A stretch of 64,000 nucleotides of DNA, taken from Bacteroidota bacterium. GTDB taxonomy: Bacteria; Bacteroidota; Bacteroidia; Sphingobacteriales; Sphingobacteriaceae. Under the pieces are notes generated by a model. That model ran no database searches and was not told where the DNA came from. It saw only the letters and a list, made by a program, of their open reading frames with translations. The stretch is taken from contig JAHJVW010000034.1 of assembly GCA_018828585.1 (NCBI GenBank), positions 1 to 64,000 of the forward strand, written 5' to 3'. Below, one piece after another: positions 7,852 through 17,217 of the stretch. The position numbers and the translations under genes are program-made. Every line of letters begins with the position of its first letter. Position 1 is the stretch's first letter.

Positions 7852-8787
7852 ATGAAAGCAATGAATACCAGACAAAATTTTATCGCATTATCTGTAATGA
7901 TGATGCTCCTTTCATCGGCATGTAAAAACAATGAAAGCGAGCCGGATGCTTACGGGAACTTTGAAGCCGTAGAAACAATTGTTTCTGCTAGAACGGAAGG
8001 GAATTTAGAGAAATTTACCATTCAAGAGGGTCAGGTTTTAGAAGCAGGGCAAGAGGTTGGTTTGGTAGACACAACCCAGCTGTATCTCAAAAAACAGCAG
8101 TTAATCGCTAATAAAAATGGTTTAAGAGAAAAACTTCCCTCCATACAGCCCGAGCTGGATGTTTTAAAAGCGCAAATTGCGATACAAGAAAGAGAGAAGA
8201 CTAGAGTAGAAAATTTACTGAAAGTTGGCGCTGCTACTGGGAAACAGTTAGACGATATCAATGCTCAAATCAATATCTTAAAAAGCCAGTTATCAGCAAG
8301 AAAATCACAATTGAATACACAAACTTCAGCTACGCTGTCTGAAAGTCAGCCTATACAAGAACAAATTGCTCAAATCAACGACCAATTAGCAAAAAGTCAC
8401 ATCCTCAATCCTGAAAAAGGGGTGGTTTTGGTGAAATATGCCGAGCCAGGTGAAACCGTTAGATATGGAACACCACTTTATAAAACGGGCGATTTGGAAC
8501 AAATTATTTTGAGAGCTTATGTTGCCGAAGATCAATTAAGTAAAGTAAAATTGAACGGAGATGTTAAAGTAAGAATCGACATTGCTGATGGTGCCTTTAA
8601 ATATTTTGATGGAAAGGTAGAATGGATAAGTAGCCAAGCAGAATTTACACCTAAAATTATACAAACTAAAGAAGACCGGGTAAACATGGTTTATGCCGTT
8701 AAAATAAGAATCAAAAATACCGGAGAAATAAAAATTGGAATGCCGGGTGAAGTATTTTTAAATGCAAATTCTACAGAAAGTAAATAA
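7852..8787 (+). CDS. HlyD-type periplasmic adaptor lipoprotein
   Basis: 311 residues. The N-terminus has a lipoprotein signal with lipobox LSSAC, Cys24 being the lipidated residue. The rest has the order biotinyl-lipoyl half (GNLEKFTIQEGQVLEAGQEV), a long coiled-coil hairpin (about 75-175), the second half (SHILNPEKGVVLVKYAEPGETV) and a beta-barrel end. This is the membrane-fusion protein of the exporter, bridging the inner-membrane ABC permease and TolC. It resembles YbhG in gene order, being followed by two ATPases and two ABC-2 permeases. Stop and next start are 2 bases apart. Confidence 0.92.
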   Translation: MKAMNTRQNFIALSVMMMLLSSACKNNESEPDAYGNFEAVETIVSARTEGNLEKFTIQEGQVLEAGQEVGLVDTTQLYLKKQQLIANKNGLREKLPSIQPELDVLKAQIAIQEREKTRVENLLKVGAATGKQLDDINAQINILKSQLSARKSQLNTQTSATLSESQPIQEQIAQINDQLAKSHILNPEKGVVLVKYAEPGETVRYGTPLYKTGDLEQIILRAYVAEDQLSKVKLNGDVKVRIDIADGAFKYFDGKVEWISSQAEFTPKIIQTKEDRVNMVYAVKIRIKNTGEIKIGMPGEVFLNANSTESK

Positions 8788-8789
8788 TC

Positions 8790-9701
8790 ATGGCAGCTAT
8801 CGAAGTTCATCAAATCAGTAAAAGCTTTGGGGAAACTAAGGCGGTAAAAGACATGTCTTTTAATGTTAATGATGGCGAATTATTTGGCTTAATTGGCCCT
8901 GATGGAGCAGGAAAAACTACCCTTATTAAAATTTTAGTTACCCTACAAAAACCCGACTCAGGCTCTGCTAAAGTTGATGGACAAGATGTAGTTTCTGGCT
9001 ATCATCATATCAGAAATATTATTGGCTATATGCCTGGAAAATTTGCCCTTTATCAGGATTTGAGCATTGAAGAGAACATGTCCTTTTTCGCTGATATTTT
9101 TGGAACAAAAATAGAAGAGCAAATGGAATTGATGGGTGATATTTACAAGCAAATAGAACCTTTCAAAAAACGAAAAGCGGGACAGCTCTCGGGAGGAATG
9201 AAACAGAAGTTAGCTTTGTGTTGCGCCCTCATCCATAAACCTAAAATTTTGGTATTAGACGAGCCCACAACGGGTGTGGATGCTGTATCAAGACGAGAGT
9301 TTTGGGATATGTTGTCGCACATTAAAAAGCAAGGCATCAGTATTTTGGTGAGTACGCCCTATATGGATGAAGCTGCCCGTTGTGATAGAATTGCTTTGGT
9401 ACAAGAAGGTAGTATCATTGCGCTTGATACTCCAAAAGGAATTATTAAAGATTTTGCTCATCCCATTTTCGGCATTAAAGGAGACAATAACTATCACTTG
9501 ATTGAAGAATTGAAAAACATGCCGGGGCTGCGTTCGCTCTATCCTTCCGGAGAATATGCTCATTTAGTGATGGATGACAAAAATCAATCAAGTGAAGAAA
9601 TCAAAAATTATGCAGCCGCTAAAACTCATCAAAAGATAGAAATTGAACCCATTGAAGCAGATATTGAAGACTGTTTTATTGAAATGATGCAACATGGATA
9701 A
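8790..9701 (+). CDS. ABC transporter ATP-binding protein (first of two)
   Basis: 303 residues. It carries Walker A GPDGAGKTT (about 36-44), the signature LSGGMKQKL, Walker B ILVLDEPT, and a switch histidine position replaced in VSTPYMDE, where H is usual. Length beyond the core domain gives a C-terminal extension typical of drug and polymer exporters. It corresponds to the first half of E. coli YbhF, which fuses both ATPases; here they are separate. Its last 8 bases overlap the next ATPase gene, so the two are translationally coupled and probably form a heterodimer. Substrate unknown. Confidence 0.95.
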   Translation: MAAIEVHQISKSFGETKAVKDMSFNVNDGELFGLIGPDGAGKTTLIKILVTLQKPDSGSAKVDGQDVVSGYHHIRNIIGYMPGKFALYQDLSIEENMSFFADIFGTKIEEQMELMGDIYKQIEPFKKRKAGQLSGGMKQKLALCCALIHKPKILVLDEPTTGVDAVSRREFWDMLSHIKKQGISILVSTPYMDEAARCDRIALVQEGSIIALDTPKGIIKDFAHPIFGIKGDNNYHLIEELKNMPGLRSLYPSGEYAHLVMDDKNQSSEEIKNYAAAKTHQKIEIEPIEADIEDCFIEMMQHG

Positions 9702-10440
9702 TCAAGAAAATATCGCTGTAAAAACAAATAAACTCACCCGTAAATTTGGTGATTTCATTGCCACGGATGAGTTGACTCTGGAAGTAAAAAAAGGGGAAAT
9801 ATTCGGCTTTTTAGGTGCAAATGGCGCTGGTAAAACTACCGCCATGCGGATGCTATGTGGGCTTTTAAAACCCAGTTCGGGCGAGGCCACAGTAGCTGGA
9901 TTCGATGTATATAAACAGGCAGAAAAAATCAAGAAAAATATTGGTTATATGAGCCAAAAATTCTCTTTGTATGAGGATTTAAAAGTGAAAGAAAACATTG
10001 AATTATATGGTGGAATTTATGGGCTTAGCAGAAAGGAAATCAAAGAAAAAACTAAGCATATTATCGATGATTTGAATATGAAATCTGTCGAAAATAAACT
10101 GGTAGCTGAAATCCCATTAGGATGGAAACAAAAATTAGCTTTCTCGGTAGCTCAAATTCATGATCCAAAAATTATTTTTTTAGATGAACCGACCGGAGGA
10201 GTAGACCCATTAACAAGAAGGCAATTTTGGAATGGCATTTATGCTTCCGCAGATAGAGGCTTAACCATTTTTGTAACTACGCATTACATGGATGAGGCAG
10301 AATATTGCAACCGCGTATCTATTATGGTTGATGGAAAAGTAAAAGCTTTGGGTACACCCAGAGCATTAAAAGATGAATATAAAGTAGGGAGCATGGATGA
10401 TGTTTTTACCGAGCTTGCAAGAGGAACTTCAACAAAATAA
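9694..10440 (+). CDS. ABC transporter ATP-binding protein (second, degenerate signature)
   Basis: 248 residues. Walker A is GANGAGKTT (about 35-43) and Walker B IIFLDEPTGGVDP, with switch VTTHYMDEA. The ABC signature is changed from LSGGQ to IPLGWKQKL. The same kind of change is known in the C-terminal half of YbhF-type ATPases. The first ATPase has the opposite defect (normal signature, no switch His), so the pair would have one regular and one degenerate ATP site, as in asymmetric exporters. The permease gene begins 3 bases after the stop. Confidence 0.95.
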   Translation: MDNQENIAVKTNKLTRKFGDFIATDELTLEVKKGEIFGFLGANGAGKTTAMRMLCGLLKPSSGEATVAGFDVYKQAEKIKKNIGYMSQKFSLYEDLKVKENIELYGGIYGLSRKEIKEKTKHIIDDLNMKSVENKLVAEIPLGWKQKLAFSVAQIHDPKIIFLDEPTGGVDPLTRRQFWNGIYASADRGLTIFVTTHYMDEAEYCNRVSIMVDGKVKALGTPRALKDEYKVGSMDDVFTELARGTSTK

Positions 10441-10443
10441 AGG

Positions 10444-11544
10444 ATGTTAAAAGGACTGATCTTAAAGGAATTTCGTCACATTATGCGTGACCCAAGGACG
10501 CTGCTCATCCTTTTTGGAATGCCGCTTTTACAACTCCTATTGTTTGGTTTTGCGCTTTCTACCGAAATTAAAGATGCACCAATAGCGGTATTAGATCAAT
10601 CAAAAGATGCACAGAGCTATGCTTTACAATCAAAATTATTCTCATCAGGATATTTCAAATTAGAGCAAAAACTCATAAATGCGAAACAGATTGAAAAAAG
10701 CTTTGAGACTGGAAAAGTAAAGATGGCTTTAGTTATTCCACCGCAATTTGGCTATCAATTAAATCATGGGAAACATGTTCAGGTACAATTGATAGTAGAT
10801 GCTTCTGATATCAATACTGGAATTACCTTAAGAAATTATGCTGAAAATATTATCAGAGATTATCAAAATCAAGAAAATCCAACCGAACGACCTTTTATGC
10901 AAATAGTTCCTAAAATCAGGATGATTTTTAACCCTGGTTTAGCATCTGTTTATTCTTTCGTACCCGGAGTTTCTGCATTGGTATTAATTCTGATTTCGTC
11001 AATGCTTACTTCGGTTACCATCGCTAGGGAAAAAGAACTTGGAACCATGGAAGTCATTAGTATTTCACCATTAAAAAAACATCATATCGTCATTGGTAAA
11101 GTCATTCCTTATTTAGGCTTGTCTTTATTAAATGCCATCATCATCATTATTGTTGGAGTTTGGGTTTTTGATATGCCCATGAAGGGGAATATTTTCATTC
11201 TATTATTAGAGTGCTTGTTGTACGTTTTAGTAGCATTAGCATTAGGTGTACTCATTTCTATAAGAGCGAATACACAACAAGAAGCCATGTTCACCTCACT
11301 TCTTTCTATGATGTTACCTACCCTATTACTTTCAGGTTTTCTTTTTCCGGTAGAAAGTATGCCGTGGGTTTTACAACAAATTTCAAAGATTATACCAGCT
11401 ACCTATTTTATAGAAGTCATCAAATCTATCATGATAAAAGGAGGTGGCTTCGAATTGGTTTGGAAACCAACTTTAGTATTGGCATTCATGGCGTTTGTAC
11501 TGATTTCTATCAGTATTAAAAGTCTAAAAACTAGGATAGATTGA
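10444..11544 (+). CDS. ABC-2 type permease (YbhS-like)
   Basis: 366 residues. It has one N-terminal membrane helix (about 20-40, PLLQLLLFGFALS), a large extracytoplasmic region with AVLDQSKDAQSYAL, then five helices ending near residue 360. It carries the ABC-2 motif TIAREKELGTMEVISISPL. This is one of the two integral subunits of the exporter, presumably a heterodimer with the next product. The next gene starts 1 base after the stop. Homologues export cationic drugs and dyes; the true substrate here is not known. Confidence 0.93.
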   Translation: MLKGLILKEFRHIMRDPRTLLILFGMPLLQLLLFGFALSTEIKDAPIAVLDQSKDAQSYALQSKLFSSGYFKLEQKLINAKQIEKSFETGKVKMALVIPPQFGYQLNHGKHVQVQLIVDASDINTGITLRNYAENIIRDYQNQENPTERPFMQIVPKIRMIFNPGLASVYSFVPGVSALVLILISSMLTSVTIAREKELGTMEVISISPLKKHHIVIGKVIPYLGLSLLNAIIIIIVGVWVFDMPMKGNIFILLLECLLYVLVALALGVLISIRANTQQEAMFTSLLSMMLPTLLLSGFLFPVESMPWVLQQISKIIPATYFIEVIKSIMIKGGGFELVWKPTLVLAFMAFVLISISIKSLKTRID

Positions 11545-11545
11545 T

Positions 11546-12664
11546 ATGAAAATAATATTTCATCTGGTTAAGAAAGAGTTTCTGCAGATTCTACGAAGCA
11601 AATTTATGATTGCTTTGATGACAGGTGTGCCGGTAATACAATTGATTTTACTTTCGTTTGCCGCTAATTACGATATCAAAAATTTAAAGGTTTACATGGT
11701 TGATAACGACCTGAGTCCATCATCCAGATTAATTGCAACTACTTTACAGGGATCTAGCTTTTTTGATTTTAAGGGCTATACTTTCTCTCAAAAAGAAGCT
11801 TTTGATGCCCTTTCAAAAGATAAAGCCGACATCATTATTGAGATTCCACATCATTTCGAGAGAGATTTGGTAAAGGAAAATAACGCCAGTGTACAAGTTC
11901 TGATCAATGCCATCAACAATACAAAAGCTGGACTGGCAAATGGTTACGTACAAGCTGTACTACAGGATGTGAATGCAAATATCAGAAGCGAATGGAAAAC
12001 AGCACCGCAATTAAACAGCACCGGACAAATTGAAGTTGTTTCTGTAAACTGGTACAATCCTACCTTAGATTATCCAACGTTAATGGTCCCTGGCATATTA
12101 GCCGAATTACTTTCGCTACTGACTATTATTCTTACTGCTTTAAACATCGTCAAAGAAAAAGAGATAGGTACTTTGGAACAGATAAATGTTACTCCGGTTA
12201 CTAAATTTCAGTTTATTTTAGGAAAATTATTGCCCTTTTGGGTGATTGGACATATCATCTTTTGGACCGGGTTAAGTGTAGGAAAAATGGTTTTCGGCAT
12301 CCCGATTTTGGGCTCTTTGTTAGTCATCGAAGCTTTTTTATCTGTTTATCTTTTTGTGGTTTTAGGCATTGGATTGTTCATCAGTAATATGGCTGAGACC
12401 CAACAACAAGCCATGTTCGTGGCCTTCTTTTTCATTATGGCTTTTATCCTTTTGTGTGGATTATTTACTCCGGCAGAAAATATGCCCCAATGGGCACAAT
12501 GGTTAAACATTATTAATCCGCTTTATTACTTTGTAGAAGTAAACCGATTAGTGATTATAAAAGGTAGCGGATTAAAAATTATAGCTCCATTTATTGGTTA
12601 TATGGCTATTTATGCGATAGGCATTAATGGTTTGGCCATTTGGAGATATAAGAAAACCACTTAA
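11546..12664 (+). CDS. ABC-2 type permease (YbhR-like)
   Basis: 372 residues, paralogous to the preceding permease with the same layout: N-terminal helix (about 22-42), extracytoplasmic domain, then five membrane helices, with NIVKEKEIGTLEQINVTPV as the coupling-loop motif. It is the last gene of the tetR-to-permease operon. It converges on a minus-strand glycosidase remnant and overlaps its stop by 4 bases, leaving no room for a separate terminator. Confidence 0.93.
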   Translation: MKIIFHLVKKEFLQILRSKFMIALMTGVPVIQLILLSFAANYDIKNLKVYMVDNDLSPSSRLIATTLQGSSFFDFKGYTFSQKEAFDALSKDKADIIIEIPHHFERDLVKENNASVQVLINAINNTKAGLANGYVQAVLQDVNANIRSEWKTAPQLNSTGQIEVVSVNWYNPTLDYPTLMVPGILAELLSLLTIILTALNIVKEKEIGTLEQINVTPVTKFQFILGKLLPFWVIGHIIFWTGLSVGKMVFGIPILGSLLVIEAFLSVYLFVVLGIGLFISNMAETQQQAMFVAFFFIMAFILLCGLFTPAENMPQWAQWLNIINPLYYFVEVNRLVIIKGSGLKIIAPFIGYMAIYAIGINGLAIWRYKKTT

Positions 12665-13167
12665 AATTTGAAATCAGCATTTAGATGACTTATCTCAAAT
12701 ACCAAGTCGCCACCTTTAATCAATTGTTCGTAATTGATAAATGGCTTAGCTAAAGTCTGCCCGTTAAAAGTCACTTTCTTTACATAAACATTCTGCTCGC
12801 TTTGATTTTTAGCTGTAACGATTAATGATTTTCCATTTTCTAAATTCATTTTCGCATTTACTGTACTCACTGGAGAAAGCGCAAATTTAATATCTATTTT
12901 TTCGCCCTCTTGAGTGTCAAAATCAATTAGCTTTACCGCATCCTTAAAAATAAAATTCTCATTTTCATAGCCATTACCTCCTATTCTTATGGCTTGATAA
13001 TGAACTGATTTAATTGGATATTCAACTCTAAATATTTCGCTTGGACCCCAAGCATTTTGTCCGAATAGGTAAGGACTTATTTTTGTCTGCGAAAAAACAG
13101 GAATTGAAAAAATACTAAGCGATAAAAAAATTAACGCTTTAAACTTTGTGGATTTAACCATCTTCAT
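12661..13167 (-). pseudogene. Mosaic glycosidase remnant (GH92-like ends joined in frame)
   Basis: 168 residues with a signal peptide (about 1-26, ending FSQ). KISPYLFGQNAWGPSE and IRIGGNGYEN look like the start of another secreted glycosidase. KIDIKFALSPVSTVNAKMNLE resembles the N-terminal domain of GH92 alpha-mannosidases. LIVTAKNQSEQNVYVKKVTFNG to the end resembles the last strands of GH92. The catalytic (alpha/alpha)6 barrel of some 500 residues is missing. The frame is intact, so a small secreted protein may still be made, but it cannot be a GH92 enzyme. It lies 37 bases after the GH2 gene, probably in the same unit. Family matches are from memory of the consensus. Confidence 0.55.
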
Positions 13168-13204
13168 TAAATAATACTTTATTGATTATTTACGCTGATT
13201 TTAA

Positions 13205-15061
13205 TTATTTTTTATCCTTTAAATTCTTATCCACTGGATTTTCATATTTCTTTTCCATTTGATCATAAAAATCTTTCAAAGTATAAAATGCAAGTTTTTT
13301 CTGTCCAGTGTTAGAAATCAAACCTTTTCTGTTCCAAAAATCTTGATAGACAGGATGTGGTCTTCTCGGAGATCTGAAATCTACCAAAATCCAAGGTGTC
13401 ATCCCTCTCAATCCATCCAGTTTACTTAAGAGGTTAAACTGGTTTTTATAAAGTTTTTGTTGGTACTCTTCGGACCAACGGGTGTCCTTATCCGCATGAA
13501 AGCCTGCTAAAGCACTTCCACCCAATTCAGAAACTACCACAGGTTTATTAAATTTCACATTCCAATCATATTCAGATAAATCATCATCATTTCCACTACT
13601 CCAATACCAACCAGCATATTCGTTAAAACTGGCTAAATCAAGCTTATTTCCTAAAACATCATCCACAATAATATGCTTTCCTTCTCTGTGTAATTCTAAA
13701 GCTGCAGCAATTAATCGAGTATTATCCAGTGACCGAGCCTTATCCACTAAATTGCCCATAAACCTATTTCTTGGTTCGCTTATTGGTGTTTCGTTTCCAA
13801 CAGACCAAATAATTACAGCCGCCCTATTCTTATTCAAATCAATCAAATCAGAAAGTTGCTTTTGTGCATTTTGATAAGTTTCGGGGTTTTCCCAAGAGAT
13901 GGTCCAATACACAGGTACTTCAGCCCAAACCATTAAGCCCATTTCATCTGCTAAACGCAACATTTTTTCGTTGTGGGGATAGTGCGCAAGCCTGACATAA
14001 TTGCAATTCAACTCTTTTGCCCAAGTTAAAAGCATTCTTAAATCTGCTTCTGATCGTGGTCTACCAGGGATGAACGGATTTTCGTCATGTATGGCAATTC
14101 CTCTTAAGAAAACTGATTTTCCATTTAAAAGAATGTCTTTACCACTTGTGGCAATGGTTCTAAAACCAATTTTATCAGTCACTTCATCACTAGCTGTTTT
14201 AATATTTACCTGATAAAGTTTTGGGTCTTCTGGCGACCAATACTCCAATTTTTTAACCGGTATTTTGAAAGAAACATATCCTTCAGCATTTGTTTTAACG
14301 GATGTTTTGATGTTAGCTTGCGGAATATCAATAGTTACATCCTGAGATTTATTTGCTCCATTAATTTGAACAAAACCATCAATTTCATTTGGATTCCCTT
14401 TAGCCAATTGAACTTTATAATTATTCACATAAGTTTCAGGCACTTCTGCTAAATAAACATCCCTAGTAATTCCGCCATAATTCCACCAATCAGTATTTAT
14501 CGTTGGTACTTCATCTTGTTTTCTGGTATTGTCTACCTTCACTACGATGGAGTTTTCTCCACTTTTTAATTGATCCGTCACCTCAAATTGAAAAGGAGTA
14601 AATCCTCCCTTGTGCATGCCAAGTTTTTTGCCATTTAGATAAACATGTGTTTCATAATTTGCCGCAGCAAAATAAAGTAAATACCTTTTCCCGCTTTCTG
14701 GATGAGCATTAAAATGTCTTCTATACCAGATTGTACCCTCATAAAACTTTAATTCTGGCGCTTGCGAGTTCCAATCACCTGGAACGCTGAGTGTAGCTGA
14801 ATGATCAAAATCATATTCTATTAACTCTCCCTTGTTTGTAGGTTGTTTATCATCATAATATCCTCCCTTGCCTGTTTCAGATTCATCAAAAGGTTTTCTT
14901 CGGTAGTCAAAATATCCATTCTGATATGGATCAATAATGTAGTTCCAACTACCGTTTAAACTAATACTTTTTCTACCCCCAATATTCTGAATGAAATCTT
15001 GGGAAAAACCTTGCGAAAGAAAGAACAAAAAGAAAGAAAGAAGAAATAATTGCTTTTGCAT
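13205..15061 (-). CDS. Glycoside hydrolase family 2 protein (beta-glucuronidase/galactosidase-like)
   Basis: 618 residues with a signal peptide (1-21, ending FSQ). A sugar-binding jelly-roll (about 30-205, with WYRRHF and YLNGKKLG), an immunoglobulin-like domain (about 210-300) and a TIM barrel (about 305-605) follow. The acid/base is Glu424 in WSVGNETP and the nucleophile Glu512 in VVSELGG. NYVRLAHYPH is the GH2 barrel motif. Length and motifs fit beta-glucuronidase more than the 1000-residue LacZ type. It should act in the periplasm on plant or animal glycans. It is divergent from the ThuA gene, and a decayed GH3 piece lies between. Confidence 0.9.
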   Translation of the reverse strand: MQKQLFLLSFFLFFLSQGFSQDFIQNIGGRKSISLNGSWNYIIDPYQNGYFDYRRKPFDESETGKGGYYDDKQPTNKGELIEYDFDHSATLSVPGDWNSQAPELKFYEGTIWYRRHFNAHPESGKRYLLYFAAANYETHVYLNGKKLGMHKGGFTPFQFEVTDQLKSGENSIVVKVDNTRKQDEVPTINTDWWNYGGITRDVYLAEVPETYVNNYKVQLAKGNPNEIDGFVQINGANKSQDVTIDIPQANIKTSVKTNAEGYVSFKIPVKKLEYWSPEDPKLYQVNIKTASDEVTDKIGFRTIATSGKDILLNGKSVFLRGIAIHDENPFIPGRPRSEADLRMLLTWAKELNCNYVRLAHYPHNEKMLRLADEMGLMVWAEVPVYWTISWENPETYQNAQKQLSDLIDLNKNRAAVIIWSVGNETPISEPRNRFMGNLVDKARSLDNTRLIAAALELHREGKHIIVDDVLGNKLDLASFNEYAGWYWSSGNDDDLSEYDWNVKFNKPVVVSELGGSALAGFHADKDTRWSEEYQQKLYKNQFNLLSKLDGLRGMTPWILVDFRSPRRPHPVYQDFWNRKGLISNTGQKKLAFYTLKDFYDQMEKKYENPVDKNLKDKK

Positions 15062-15411
15062 ATTAAATTTTATAAAAATGTGTAATTAAGTATAATTATA
15101 AAAAAATCCCCTAAGATTATTACTTTTCTTAGGGAATATATAAATTAGTATCCTTGGTTTTGCGGGAAATTTTACTCCCTTCCGTTACACCATCAGTAAA
15201 AAGATGAAGAGATTTCACCAAAATATATTTAGAGCCCGGTCAATCTAAAGAAGTCACTTCCAAATTATCGACTAAAGATTTAGCCTTCGTAGGAAGAAAT
15301 TTAAAAAGGATAACCGAACCTATCGAGTTTGATATTAGTACAGAAAATTAAAAGAAGAGATGAGCTGATATAAATGAATAATTATTAACTTAATCAAAAA
15401 AATCATGATTG
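15062..15411. other. Intergenic region with decayed coding DNA
   Basis: About 350 bases between divergent GH2 and ThuA genes. CCCTAAG (15109-15115) and CTTAGGG (15128-15134) could form a small hairpin. 15151-15351 is a recognisable GH3 C-terminal remnant, described separately. The last 60 bases before the ThuA gene are AT-rich with no clear promoter match. Confidence 0.6.
15151..15351 (+). pseudogene. Remnant of the C-terminal Fn3-like domain of a GH3 glycosidase
   Basis: In one frame the DNA reads SVTPSVKR, then a TGA stop at 15205-15207, then RDFTKIYLEPGQSKEV, TSKLSTKDLAF and EPIEFDI to a TAA at 15349. This matches the fibronectin type III-like end of GH3 beta-glucosidases (typically RPVKELKDFKKVxLxPGEsk.v.F.L...DLafy...wvvEpGeFev). 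No start codon, an in-frame stop and only about 65 codons show it is dead. It suggests that a GH3 gene once lay here. The match is recalled, not searched. Confidence 0.65.
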
Positions 15412-16185
15412 ATGAGAAGAAAAACCTTTAATTATTATTTGCTGTTCTTTATGTGTCTAATAGGCATGAATGTTTCCGCACAGGAGAAAAAACAGTTTAA
15501 TGCTTTACTCATTACCAAAACAGCAGGCTGGCATCATGAATCAATCAACGAAGGTGTAGCCGCAATAAAAGCTTTAGGCGAAAGAAATTTCTTTAATGTG
15601 ACTTGGAATCAAGATGGTATACCCATTACGGAAAAGTATCTTCAAAACTTTCAGGTGATTATATTTTTAAATACTACAGGTGATATCTTTAAGGATGATG
15701 AACAAAAGGCCATCGAGAAATTTATACAATCAGGACATGGATATGTAGGCATTCATAGCGCTTCAGATACAGAGTATGATTGGCCTTGGTACACCAAAAT
15801 GGTGGGTAGGATGTTCCATATCCACCCCGTAATTCAAACTGCAAAATTAAGGTTGACAGCTAATAAATTTCCAGGTTTGGAAGGCTTTTCTGATGGGCAG
15901 TTATGGACAGATGAATGGTATGAATTCAGTCCAGAAACAACCAGCGGACTTAAATACATTCTGGCTGTTGATGAATCTTCCTATAACCCAAAAGTAGAAT
16001 GGGCTGATAGAAATTTAAAAGGGATGGGTATGGGTAATTTTCATCCAATAGCATGGTATCATGAATATGATGGTGGGCGCTCATTTTATACCGCTTTAGG
16101 GCATTTACCAACAGATTACAACAATCCTGCTTTTTTAAATCACGTTTTCGCAGGTATTTATTGGGCAGCGACAGGTAAAAAGTAA
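15412..16185 (+). CDS. ThuA-like domain protein, secreted
   Basis: 257 residues from the ATG at 15412 (a TTG one codon earlier is less likely). A signal peptide (about 1-22, ending VSA) precedes a class I glutamine-amidotransferase-like ThuA fold: ALLITKTAGWHHESI, a VIIFLNTTGD strand and GYVGIHSASDTEYDWPWY. The C-terminal GMGNFHPIAWYHEYDGGRSFYTALGH is the ThuA hallmark. ThuA proteins are linked to disaccharide (trehalose, keto-sugar) use, but their biochemistry is poorly known. It is followed by an aldo/keto reductase and a TolB-like protein, all in one direction, suggesting a small sugar operon. Confidence 0.88.
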   Translation: MRRKTFNYYLLFFMCLIGMNVSAQEKKQFNALLITKTAGWHHESINEGVAAIKALGERNFFNVTWNQDGIPITEKYLQNFQVIIFLNTTGDIFKDDEQKAIEKFIQSGHGYVGIHSASDTEYDWPWYTKMVGRMFHIHPVIQTAKLRLTANKFPGLEGFSDGQLWTDEWYEFSPETTSGLKYILAVDESSYNPKVEWADRNLKGMGMGNFHPIAWYHEYDGGRSFYTALGHLPTDYNNPAFLNHVFAGIYWAATGKK

Positions 16186-16217
16186 ATTATAAAAATTAAT
16201 AACAAAAGATTTTAAGC

Positions 16218-17213
16218 ATGACATATATTCCTTCTGAGGACAGATACTCGAAAATGATTTACAACCGATGCGGAAAAAGCGGGCTATTACTCCCTGCTTT
16301 ATCCTTGGGGCTTTGGCACAACTTCGGTGATATTGATAATTTTGAAAACGCCCGTAACATTTTACAGGTAGCATTTGATAATGGCATCACCCATTTCGAT
16401 TTAGCCAATAATTATGGTCCACCTGTAGGTTCTGCGGAATCAAATTTTGGGAAAATTTTTAAACAAGATTTTTTACCTTATCGAGATGAATTAGTGATAT
16501 CTACAAAAGCTGGCTGGGGAATGTGGGCAGGGCCTTACGGCGATTGGGGATCTAAAAAATATTTGGTCGCCAGTTTAGATCAAAGTCTAAAAAGAATGGG
16601 ATTAGCATATGTAGACATATTCTATCACCATCGCCCTGATCCAGAAACTCCCTTAGAAGAGACAATGGCAACCCTCGATTTAATGGTACGTCAAGGAAAA
16701 GCATTATACATTGGAATATCTAGCTACGAGCCTAAGGAAGCCGCACAAGCTTTCAAAATCTTAAAAGAATTAGGAACGCCTTGTTTAATTCATCAACCAA
16801 AATACTCGATGTTCGATCGTTGGGTCGAGGATGGATTATTAGACGTATTAGAAGAAAATGGCGTGGGTTGTATCCCCTTCTCTCCACTAGCGCAAGGCTT
16901 ATTAACCAACAAATATCTACATGGAATTCCTGAAAATTCTAGAGCAGCTAGCCATAGAGGCAACGGAGCAATAGATGAAGATGAAATCTCAGAAGAAAAA
17001 ATAGAAAAAGCCCTACAATTGAATACCATAGCGGAAGAAAGAGGTCAAAATTTAGCACAAATGGCTTTATCTTGGATATTAAAAGACCCTAGAATTACTT
17101 CTGTAATTCTAGGTGCAAGTAAATCATCCCAAGTTTTGGACTCTATTAAATGTTTAGAGAATTGCGCTTTCTCAGCCCAAGAGCTTCAAAAAATCAATCA
17201 AATTTTATCCTAA
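16218..17213 (+). CDS. Aldo/keto reductase, L-glyceraldehyde 3-phosphate reductase (YghZ) type
   Basis: 331 residues, a TIM-barrel NADPH-dependent reductase. The tetrad is visible as Asp61 and Tyr66 (FDLANNYGPP), Lys97 (STKAGWGMW) and His137 or His138 (FYHHRPD). The YghZ/Gpr subgroup marks are the opening YSKMIYNRCGKSGLLLPALSLGLWHNFGD and STKAGWGMWAGPYGDWGS. Members reduce L-glyceraldehyde 3-phosphate and methylglyoxal, or stand in as potassium-channel beta-like subunits. Here it lies 32 bases after the ThuA gene and 4 bases before the TolB-like gene. The physiological substrate may instead be a keto-sugar. Confidence 0.9.
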   Translation: MTYIPSEDRYSKMIYNRCGKSGLLLPALSLGLWHNFGDIDNFENARNILQVAFDNGITHFDLANNYGPPVGSAESNFGKIFKQDFLPYRDELVISTKAGWGMWAGPYGDWGSKKYLVASLDQSLKRMGLAYVDIFYHHRPDPETPLEETMATLDLMVRQGKALYIGISSYEPKEAAQAFKILKELGTPCLIHQPKYSMFDRWVEDGLLDVLEENGVGCIPFSPLAQGLLTNKYLHGIPENSRAASHRGNGAIDEDEISEEKIEKALQLNTIAEERGQNLAQMALSWILKDPRITSVILGASKSSQVLDSIKCLENCAFSAQELQKINQILS

Positions 17214-17217
17214 AAAA

